Shown piece after piece: positions 56,273 to 64,000 of a stretch of DNA of 64,000 nt (positions are counted from its first letter, which is position 1; each line of letters opens with the position of its first letter). The DNA lies in the NCBI GenBank assembly GCA_033064195.1, contig JARBJD010000218.1, forward strand, positions 62,001 to 126,000, read 5' to 3'. The notes beneath the pieces were generated by a model. It had not been told where the DNA came from. It saw only the letters and a list, made by a program, of their open reading frames with translations, and made no database searches. Both the position numbers and the translations under genes were made by a program. The DNA comes from Blattamonas nauphoetae. Taxonomy: Eukaryota; Preaxostyla; Oxymonadida.

Positions 56273-56647
56273 TTGACTGTCACATCTTCGACCGTCCTCT
56301 CTCCACACAATTCCTTGCGTCTCTGCACGATCCATTGTGACCAGATTATCTTTCCCACTCTCGACTTTTGGAGCATCTCAAAATCCCATCTCATCAATCT
56401 CGTAAAAATGAAATGTAGCCTACACTCCCGCCATTTCACATCCACCCAGGATTGGTTCCATGATCGTCCCCTGTTGAACTTGTACTCTGTCATTGTTCTC
56501 GTTCCGGGAACCAATCCCCAAACTGTCATCCGAAACCGAAGAATCGAATCACTCTTCTCGACTTTGTTGGTCCACATGGGGTTTACTCTTCATTGCACCT
56601 CGTCGGGGATGGAACAACTTGTTGCGCACCCGGTTACCACCGTTTGA
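56273..56647 (+). CDS. Unrecognised coding stretch, possibly a beta-helix surface protein relic
   Basis: A 124-codon frame (TVTSSTVLSPHNSL, KMKCSLHSRHFTSTQDW) with short beta-rich turns. No domain can be named. It overlaps the frame that leads into the next gene near 56580-56640, so one of the two must be wrong or the junction frameshifted. Confidence 0.3.
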   Translation: MTVTSSTVLSPHNSLRLCTIHCDQIIFPTLDFWSISKSHLINLVKMKCSLHSRHFTSTQDWFHDRPLLNLYSVIVLVPGTNPQTVIRNRRIESLFSTLLVHMGFTLHCTSSGMEQLVAHPVTTV

Positions 56648-57040
56648 AAACGATCTCACGTTCCGTAGCGAAAAAGAAAGTCAACCGTTCGCATTAATCG
56701 CTGTTCTGATAACGATTCGAGACGCGACTATTTTGCATACAATTGACAAACTATTCAGGTATCTCTCTTCTTCCCTTTCACTGCCCCTCTCTCTCAAATC
56801 CCATCATTTTCCCAAAACAGGTTAGAAGCCGTCGAACAACGACATTTGCACTGTTTTTGCCTTCCTGACCTCTCTCTCGCCCACGCTGGTGTCCCAATCA
56901 CAAAGCAGGCAATCCTCCAGATTCTCTCAATGACAGCGCTGAAAACGTGGCGGAAGAAGGAGGGCGAGGGGAAGGCTGTAGGCGACGAGGATTTGATTGC
57001 TGTTGTGAACAATGCGCATGCTCATCTTTTGATAATGTAG
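56580..57040 (+). CDS. C-terminal part of an unrecognised protein, two exons
   Basis: One exon ends ALIAVLITIRDATILHTIDK with LFR; an intron GTATC...ACAG (about 56759-56821) follows; the second exon reads LEAVEQRHLHCFCLPDLSLA to AVVNNAHAHLLIM and TAG at 57038. The splice junction keeps frame. A helical, soluble C terminus is likely; no family recognised and the 5' part is uncertain. Confidence 0.45.
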
Positions 57041-57649
57041 AAGCGACAATATCTGTGATTATCCTCCGCTTGGCCAGAATCCGTACTCTATACAAGAAAC
57101 ACGCTTGGACGGTGATCGTGTTTTCTCACCGTGGTATTTTGAGAGGAGAGTGATGGAACAGACAAGAAGAGCGAAACCAAAAGAACACTGAGAGCAGAAA
57201 GATCGATCGCCTATTTCTCTCACAAATCCGAAACCAAACATGCTGCTGGTCAAAATAAACCAAAGACTACTGCGGTATCCACTTCTCCCTCCTCGCTATC
57301 CAACTTATCTCCATCCGCCAGCAACTTCATTCAACCTTAACACTCCGTTCAAGCGATCTCGGTGAACAGAACTCAATCAACATGTTCTGTTTGATTGGTC
57401 GTCCATGGTCTGATTCATAGTCAGAATAAGACATCATATTACACATGCTGAACTTTTCAGTCCAAACCGGATCGTGATCAATCGACAATAATGATAATCG
57501 GACGTTTGTTTCCCCTTTTTCATCGCTATTTCTATCTCTTCAGCAATCTGGTTCATCGTAATTGATAAATTTTCCAATATTCAGTTGCGACTGCTGTGAT
57601 GAGCGAGGGAGGATTTGATTCGATGTTTGTTGTCGTTTAACCTTTATGT
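57041..57649. other. No supported gene
   Basis: Short frames on both strands, none with motifs. AT-rich tracts near 57470-57560. Confidence 0.35.
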
Positions 57650-57896
57650 GTGCCTTCTTTTATTGGCAAAACAGCACTCCTGCTCATCTTCACATACCTC
57701 TTTCCCAACCTCGCCGTTTCTGTCGCTATGATTCAGCCAGGCTCATCGATTCCCTTCGTTTCTCAAACTCCACAACATCTGAAGATAAACACACAACGAT
57801 CACTTTTACATTGCTTGGTGAATGCTCCTTTCTGGTTTCTTAAATTTGGGAGTTCTGAACAAGGACACTTTTCATTTTTAATTGGAATAGTGGTGA
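57650..57896 (+). pseudogene. Possible SPRY-type exon interrupted by the hAT element
   Basis: The frame just before the hAT insertion reads FLIGIVVT, and after it continues with TIMFL (60276 onward). This resembles TTGIVSVTMTIL of the SPRY copy at 53715. The rest of the exon is too diverged to be sure. Confidence 0.3.
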
Positions 57897-60267
57897 CAGG
57901 GGTTTTGGAACCGGAGGCCAGCCTTAATTACATCAAAAAGTGAGTCGAGAACGTTCTTTATGAAATGGGTACAAACAAAAAACTGTATTATCGAAGAGAA
58001 AACAGTGATTTCTTTAATGGCTGGTTGGGACTTGCTTGTGCGATCCCATGAAAAATTTGGCCAATATGTTTGTGATCTGATCCTCCCTGAGCGGTGATCG
58101 GAAATTGAGATATACCTTCATTAGAATTTGGAGGTGTTCAGCTGTTAGTGTGCTTCTATTCGGACTTTTTATCAGTTTTAAAATATTGAATCCAGATTCA
58201 ACTGGTACTGTTGTCACGGCCGCGATCGAATCAATTTCAAGCAACTGTTTGAGAATTGGACATTTGGAGGTGGTGTCTTCATCCATAATTTGATTTAGAA
58301 ATTCTACAGAGTTGATCGGTCTGACGAGCTCGTTCTGGAGGAGTTTCTGACGAATTGTCTCTATTTCGATTTCCAAAATGGTCCGTCGAATTCTCTCGTG
58401 TTGTGGGAGGCATTTTTGGGCCAGAGTCAAACAGTTTTCGAGACATTGAGACTGTTTTTTTGGATTGAGTAAATTGGATGTTTTTAACCCTTGAAAAGCT
58501 GCCCAATCCGATGGAAGTGAAGTATAGAACCGAATGTGAGTTGTCAACACGTCAATCAATTCCCGTGCTCGGGATACCACGTCAGTCTTTGTTTGTGGTG
58601 AAAAGTAATGTTGGGTTGGATATGCGAAGAGAAATGCGTTTAGGCTTTGTTTTATTTTGTTTTCCATGGCGAATAGTGACAGTTTATGAATGCAGAGATG
58701 AATTACCTCTTGATATTCAGTAACTGTCAAGGTGGAGGATTGGAGATCGATAGAACATTGTTGGATGGGAGTGAGAATGAGATGCAGAAAACGCAACTTA
58801 ACATAGAAATAGGGCGTTGGAAAGTCGCGAAAAGGATGATCACGGCTGAAGTCGTTCTGATACTGTAGAATGAAGTCTCGAAGAGGAATATAAAAAGAAA
58901 CAAAATATTCAATGAGTTTATACCTAGAGAGCCACCGCGTAGCGTTTGGAAGCGGTATTTTCCTCGGGATGAGTTGTCTGGCATGAGCTGCGTTCTCATA
59001 GGCGATTTGTCTAGATGCTGCCCCCACAATATACGTTGCAATGGAATTACAAACTTCAATAATCAAGGGGAAATCATAGATACGATTATCATTGAATGTG
59101 TGTGTAATTCCCAGTTGGAAACTGTGTGCTCCACAGTGGAACCATAAAATTTTTGGATTCGTCTTCTGAACGAAATGTCTGAGGCCGACGTTAGGACTCA
59201 CCATTGCTGCATCGCCATCCGTACAAATGGTCACACAATTTGCCAAACTGAGTTTGTTTTCTTCGAGGGCAGCAGAGAGAATGTCGAATAAGTTTTTTCC
59301 GGTACCAGATGTCTTTTGTGGAAGAACAGCAAGGAGATGAAGTTGGATTTGGTTGAGATGGTTCCGGAACTTAATGAAAACAGAAAATTGCTTGATTCGG
59401 GAAATGTCCTGAGATGTGTCTACCATAATAGAAAATTTTGGAGATGGAACAAGGCCGAAATATGCAGATTCGTTTGAAAGTTTGTCCAAATGTTTGGCGA
59501 ATTCCCAGAAACTATACGACGATGTCAAATGTGGAAATGTGTCGTTGATGAGTCCACAGATTTGTTCCACGGTCCCAACGAGAGATTGGAAGAGATGGAC
59601 GGGCAGAAGATGAGAAATTATGTAGTGGGCGACTATGATTCTGACTCTTACGTGAACACGATAATGTTGATATCGATCGAATGGTTGGAGACACAAAGGC
59701 GAAAAATGCAGAGTGGCCAGCTTTGGTCTTTGGTGACGAGCAGAGGCGAGGTGTCGAGAGAGATGAGAAGTCTTTGTAACAGTGGCCGGCTTATTGACGT
59801 AAGGTACAGAATTAAGGTCTGATTCTCCCCAGTACTGTTCACATGTCCGGCAGTATACGCCGGTTCCGCTATCAAGTCGAAAGATCGCTTCTCTCGTCCC
59901 TGGTTCACAGAAACATTTTCGATGGATTAGATCTTCGAGGATGGCACGTGGGACTGGTGGAGTTGATGGAGATGGAGGAGAAATGCTGGAAAAGGGGTTC
60001 ATGAGAAGATGGAATCCGACTGTTGTTTTCTCAATTCAAAGATGCGAAAATAAAAAAATGGAGCAAAAACGATCAGCTCCGCATTCGCTCAATAGGAGGT
60101 TTTCAACCTTCTCCTTAATTTTCCCGCCATTTCTCCGTATTCTCTTTTGGTGTTTTTTTTATTTTCAAAAAAGATTCATCCCAATCATCACAGTGGCGAA
60201 AAGTGAACTTTTTCCGCCTCCGCCAACAGTGTTTGACCCATTAATTCCTCCGGTTCCAAAACCCCTG
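57897..60267 (-). mobile_element. hAT-superfamily DNA transposon, apparently intact
   Basis: Terminal inverted repeats of 21 bp, starting CAGGGGTTTTGGAACCGG, at 57897-57917 and 60247-60267. A perfect 8-bp target duplication AGTGGTGA flanks it (57889-57896 and 60268-60275). It contains one long minus-strand transposase frame. Length 2371 bp. Perfect duplication, matching ends and an open frame indicate a recent insertion that may still be active. Confidence 0.95.
58014..60002 (-). CDS. hAT transposase (662 residues)
   Basis: The N-terminal region has a BED-type zinc finger pattern (VYCRTCEQYW then SHLSRHLASARH). The catalytic RNase-H-like core follows: IMVDTSQDISRIKQF, CTDGDAAMVSPN, WFHCGAHSFQLG and NATRWLSRY. 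The C terminus carries the hAT dimerisation pattern (DSIAAVTTVPVESGFNILK, LTAEHLQILMKV). The protein resembles the ZNF862/KIAA1586-like branch rather than Ac or Hermes. No stop interrupts it. Confidence 0.92.
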   Translation of the reverse strand: MNPFSSISPPSPSTPPVPRAILEDLIHRKCFCEPGTREAIFRLDSGTGVYCRTCEQYWGESDLNSVPYVNKPATVTKTSHLSRHLASARHQRPKLATLHFSPLCLQPFDRYQHYRVHVRVRIIVAHYIISHLLPVHLFQSLVGTVEQICGLINDTFPHLTSSYSFWEFAKHLDKLSNESAYFGLVPSPKFSIMVDTSQDISRIKQFSVFIKFRNHLNQIQLHLLAVLPQKTSGTGKNLFDILSAALEENKLSLANCVTICTDGDAAMVSPNVGLRHFVQKTNPKILWFHCGAHSFQLGITHTFNDNRIYDFPLIIEVCNSIATYIVGAASRQIAYENAAHARQLIPRKIPLPNATRWLSRYKLIEYFVSFYIPLRDFILQYQNDFSRDHPFRDFPTPYFYVKLRFLHLILTPIQQCSIDLQSSTLTVTEYQEVIHLCIHKLSLFAMENKIKQSLNAFLFAYPTQHYFSPQTKTDVVSRARELIDVLTTHIRFYTSLPSDWAAFQGLKTSNLLNPKKQSQCLENCLTLAQKCLPQHERIRRTILEIEIETIRQKLLQNELVRPINSVEFLNQIMDEDTTSKCPILKQLLEIDSIAAVTTVPVESGFNILKLIKSPNRSTLTAEHLQILMKVYLNFRSPLREDQITNILAKFFMGSHKQVPTSH

Positions 60268-60275
60268 AGTGGTGA

Positions 60276-60918
60276 CCATCATGTTTCTCCACCTTTTCAT
60301 TTCAACTGGACTTCTCTGATTGACTGTGGTGTAGGTTGTATTATGTGCATCACTATTTCGAGACGACTATATTGAAAAAGGAAGAAGGAAAGAGAAATCG
60401 ACGATAACAACATGCGATAAGAATTGCTGGATAGATATGCGTTGAAACCAGAAAACGACGGAAATGCAAAAAGAATATCGGCTCTGTGTCACTGCAATCA
60501 AATCCGTTCTGTGGGCATTTTGTGAGGAGGTGTTGCTGGAGAGGTGGAGTCAGATCATGAAAGGCGTTATCTTGATCTGCAGATCCCTTTCTCCCTCCTC
60601 AACCATGACCACATCGGTTCCTTCCATCCGTCAGGAATGAGATTGGAATGGTTCGTTGTCGTCATCAGCTTGTTCTTTTGGCTCTTCTTGTTCAGCGGCT
60701 GGTTTGGAATTCTGTACTTCTATTTCGTCTCTCTTCGCTCATCTTCTCTTCTAACTGCTCATACAAATCGTCATTCGTCAGATAGATCTTAAAACATCTA
60801 CACAAACGCACTCTCGATCTTCCTTGTCTCTCGTCGCTTTCTGGTCGACAACATTAACTGCAGAAACAGCATACACAACACACCAATCCACCTCTCCCGT
60901 CTCACACACTATGTTCGC
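60276..60918. other. No firmly supported gene
   Basis: A plus-strand frame at 60544-60792 contains a strong hydrophobic segment (WFVVVISLFFWLFLFSGWFG) and could be a membrane exon, but I find no exon context. Confidence 0.3.
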
Positions 60919-62455
60919 CTATCTCCGTTGCAGTAGAGTGGAGAAGGGCAGAAGAGGGAGATTGGGGTTGGCAGCGAGCAGCGAGTCAAAAGAAACGACA
61001 GGGTGCAGAAACGCCTTCTTTCCGTCGAGGAGAGAGAGTGTGTGAGGTCGAAAAACCCACACCCGCTTCGGGTTGATGTTGGGCACGTCGGAAAAGAGAC
61101 AAGAAACTGGAAGAGATGTCAAAGGCGGGGATCCTTTGAATGGAGAAGAGTGTGGAAGAGGTGGACTAACGACGTGATTCCAGTCAAGGTCAGTTGCCAA
61201 TTTTGAAGCAGAGACACAAATCTGAGCAATGACACGATCGAAGAAACTGTTGTGGGTTCCCTTTCGACATGTGAAGTGAATACGGGCCAAACGTGCAGGA
61301 GGAACGAAATAGATCGTTGCAGAAGCGGAACAGATAGTACGAAGAGCGATTCATATTTCTCCGGGATGATGTCGAGTGTTAGAGATGATTGGATACCCGT
61401 TGACACACGTTTGTGTGTATGTTCTTCTGTCTTTTTTTAACCACTTTCAGAAGGGTACTGGTGACTTCAGAGAGGATGTCGGCTCGAATGAGCGGTGGAA
61501 AGGCTAATTCCGACCCATCAAGTCTGGTCTTTCGTTGAACTCGCTCGACGACAGCCAAGATCGCTTCGTTCACCCGGATGAAGTCCTCCCATCTGTTTTC
61601 GAACAATAGTCCAGAGAAAGAGGCAAAACCGTGAACATTAGGAGCTTGCTCAGGCTGACAAAAAGTGTCGTGAAATCTGGAGCCTAGGTCGGTCGTAGAG
61701 ATATTAGGGTGAGGAGGATGGAAAGGAACGAGTTGTTGTTTAGTAGATCAGTTTTTGTAAGTGTTAGCTGGTTCGGGTCAAGGTCAGTGAAGCACTACCA
61801 CTACACGGCCGAGTGAGGACTGAACGAAAGAACAGGAAGCTTGACGCTGTCTGATCTTGATTGATAGCCACTAGATGTACCAATTGTTCAAATACTTCGT
61901 TAGTTTTGTCGAGCTCGAGCATAGACTTGGAAAATGTGATCTGACCAGCTGATGAATACTCTGCGACGATGTCGGAGGAGTTTGTGATGCCGAGAGTGAG
62001 AATTTGAGCGATAAATGAGATGGTATTGCTGTCATCTCCACATGGTTTGACAATTTCTTCCGAGTGGTTGAGAAAGAGTATGGAAGAAGAGATGGAGTGG
62101 GTTTGGTATAGTTCTTCGTCTACTATCTCAAACAGGAGTTGGAGCTCAAATGTCTTGAATGTGAGCAGTTCTACCACTTCCTGTGTCTGTAAGCCGAAAG
62201 AGTACTCGAACATCAAGACGAGAAGATCAGGTGATGTTTGTGCGTGACTGAGAGTTTGTGAGTCCAAATAAGGGCCGCTTTGGGGAATTGCGAATGTTTG
62301 AAGAGCTGAAAGGACTTTTGGGGAGGTTTTGTTAGTGAAATTGATGAATGGAGTGAGATGAGGAGTTCTTCCACTGGTTCTTCTTCTGAACGAAGGAAAT
62401 GGAGTGAAAATGGGAAGGAAGGATAATAACAAACGCGAATTAGAGATCTGGTCAA
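60919..62455 (-). CDS. Unrecognised helical protein, multi-exon
   Basis: Minus-strand pieces in order: NKTSPKVLSALQTFAIPQSG to VELLTFKTFELQLLFEIVDE and FEQLVHLVAINQDQTASSFL (62330-61800), FENRWEDFIRVNEAILAVVE and PPLIRADILSEVTSTLLKVV (61606-61440), SIVSLLRFVSLLQ (about 61220), and HFTCRKGTHNSFFDRVIAQI to NINPKRVWVFRPHTLSLLDG (61290-61000). The leucine-rich helices suggest an armadillo-like fold. Introns are implied between pieces but I could not fix all junctions. Confidence 0.5.
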
Positions 62456-62866
62456 TTATTTCCGGAGGTGAGATCGATCCAAAAGTCAGCAGAGAGTTTG
62501 GCGAGGGGTTTGAAGGTATTTTATATCGCTAGGCGTGATTGGTTTCTGACAATGTTTAAATTTGTCAAAAGATTGCTCAAATGCGAATATTTCCGATTCT
62601 TAGAGAGGAATTGGCAGAGTGTGGAGTCCGATAGAGTCGAGATTGTCTGTTTGGGAGTGGAAGGCGACATTCAAATCACAAACAGGAGAATCTGCAAGGC
62701 GTGTGTGGAGGGCGACTGACACTCGTCGAGGAGGGTGATTGGGCATGTTATGATGGACGAGAGAAGGAGAGTTCACGCCGGTGATGTGGCAATGCTGGTG
62801 GAACATAAATTGGTGCGGTCAACGTTTGATGATGCCAATGACGCTATTTGTGGAGAAGTGGAGGTG

Positions 62867-62961
62867 GGAAGAGGGAAGTTTGTGATGGGATGGGGGAAGG
62901 AAGAGGGAAGTTTGTGATGGGATGGGGGAAGGAAGAGGGAAGTTTGTGATGGGATGGGGGA
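62867..62961 (+). repeat. Minisatellite, 32-bp unit, three copies
   Basis: Units start GGAAGAGGGAAGTTTGTGAT at 62867, 62899 and 62931 and are virtually identical. Purine-rich on the plus strand. Confidence 0.9.
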
Positions 62962-63021
62962 GAAGATGAGGTCCACCAGTGATAGGGAGAGCAATACGAG
63001 GTGGATTGGAGGCGGGAAGCT

Positions 63022-63357
63022 GGTCATTCGAGGTTGATTGGAGGTGTTAAGAGGGTCATTCGAGGTGGATTGGAGGGGAGAAGCGGGTCGTTCGAGGTGG
63101 ATTGGAGGTGTTAAGAGGGTCATTCGAGGTGGATTGGAGGGGAGAAGCGGGTCGTTCGAGGTGGATTGGAGGTGTTAAGAGGGTCATTCGAGGTTGATTG
63201 GAGGAGAAGCGGGTCGTTCGAGGTGGATTGGAGGTGTTAAGAGGGTCATTCGAGGTGGATTGGAGGGAGAAGCGGGTCGTTCGAGGTGGATTGGAGGTGT
63301 TAAGAGGGTCATTCGAGGTGGATTGGAGGGAGAAGCGGGTCGTTCGAGGTGGATTTA
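63022..63357 (+). repeat. Minisatellite, 62-64-bp unit built of two ~31-bp half-units
   Basis: GGTCATTCGAGGT recurs at 63022, 63054, 63118, 63182, 63244 and 63307 (spacing 64, 64, 62, 63 after the first half-unit). Each full unit alternates two halves sharing TCGAGGTGGATTGGAGG, one continuing with TGTTAAGAGG and the other with GGAGAAGCGGG. Small indels among units point to replication slippage. Confidence 0.9.
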
Positions 63358-63497
63358 CAGAGCTGATGTGGTTGAACATATGAACGAAAACTGACTTGTG
63401 GGTTGATTGAGACCTTTGTTGTCTCTTTGTGTCGCATCCCAACACATTTTCTCTAGAAACCTAAAACTAACTATCCCATCAAGAATTTCCTTCAGGA

Positions 63498-64000
63498 TGC
63501 AAGAATACCTCTCAAAATCAGATTCGACAACAAGTACCCACGGGAAGGCGATTTATGACCTTCTCTTGAAACAGCATAGTGACTATCCAGCAGCTCCTCT
63601 CATCCGAGCTCTGGATAGTCGTCGGGAACTGATACCAATTAGGCAGATTGTACAAGCTCATTATAACAGTTTGTATCTCTTTTCTCTCATTCTTTCTCAC
63701 TTTAGCAAAATTCACTTCATTATTGTCATCATTATCTCATTTGTACAACGAAATGAGGAATAATGATGACAAGGTTAGGTTGATGCAGTGTGTTTCGCAG
63801 GTATGTAGTCTCCACGAAACACAAACCTTCGGCTTCCGTGTCGAAGAGGGAGGCTTCTATTACGCACACTCCCGCTTCGACACAATAAATGGAAGACCGA
63901 GAGCACCAACTCGTCGGAGACCGGCCTCGAAACAGGTATACTTTTTGTATTACTCTCCATTTTCGTCTACAGAAAATCAACATTGAGGATGACGAAGTCC
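63498..64000 (+). CDS. 5' part of an unrecognised multi-exon gene running off the right edge
   Basis: ATG at 63498 starts MQEYLSKSDSTTSTHGKAIY to IRQIVQAHYN, ending at a GTTTGTA donor near 63670. Later exons include VRLMQCVSQ (about 63775-63800) and HETQTFGFRVEEGGFYYAHS to ASKQ before a GTATAC donor at 63938. Frames join through short introns but the exact acceptors are uncertain. No domain recognised. Confidence 0.45.

Noticed and set aside
58105-59822. Several plus-strand ORFs across the hAT element
   Set aside because: They are antisense to the intact 662-residue transposase, short and without motifs.
62773-63445. Pro/Ser-rich minus-strand ORFs and the Arg/Gly-rich plus-strand ORFs over the minisatellites
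   Set aside because: They are translations of the tandem repeat in stop-poor frames.

Overview
The window reads as nuclear DNA of an intron-bearing, repeat-rich protist. The gene content (surface proteins with C-terminal kinase-like domains, beta-helix surface proteins, a large SPRY-like family, very short introns of about 28-105 nt with donors such as GTCTG, GTTTGTT, GTATG and GTGTG) best fits an oxymonad of the Blattamonas/Monocercomonoides kind. That assignment is an inference; no marker gene settles it. Stop codon use looks standard (TAA, TAG and TGA all end plausible genes).

Layout. 1-15 kb is mostly host genes: the 3' end of a kinase-tailed protein, a decayed pogo-like transposon (839-2872), a cyclin, a SPRY protein, a RING-CH membrane ubiquitin ligase, the first of three coiled-coil/SPRY paralogues (7044-9026), ribosomal protein eL24, signal peptidase subunit SEC11, a multi-pass tetraspanin-like protein and a second cyclin. 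15.3-38.1 kb is a duplicated landscape. A segment made of a ~600-bp repeat, a spacer and a coiled-coil/SPRY gene occurs twice (15329-23554 and 34745-38113). The first copy is split by a 4.6-kb insertion (15925-20539) carrying a decayed ABCC-transporter fragment. Between the copies lies a large host gene (23688-27057) cut by a 7.0-kb element (27058-34056), which itself holds a nested Tc1/mariner element. 40-48 kb holds a decayed beta-helix surface gene, a multi-pass membrane protein gene, a block of GGACA/TGTCC motifs and an unrecognised gene cut at 48154. 48.15-51 kb is a third compound element with a foldback inserted in it and an open tyrosine recombinase gene. 51-64 kb holds a 5'-incomplete LCAT-like acyltransferase, SPRY and other pseudogene fragments, an apparently intact hAT transposon (57897-60267), an unrecognised minus-strand gene, two minisatellites and the start of a gene that runs off the right edge.

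Main discovery candidate. Three loci (15925-20539, 27058-34056, 48154-about 50970) share one architecture: a short module bounded by 21-23-bp inverted repeats directly abuts a second, longer terminal repeat of a larger element. The longer repeat begins with AAGG and a hairpin. In two loci a tyrosine recombinase gene or its relic follows, and in two loci the short module holds a region whose helices appear to covary, which suggests a structured RNA. Comparison with an empty paralogous site shows insertion without target duplication. I know of no named family with this combination; a DIRS-like or Crypton-like origin is possible but unproven.
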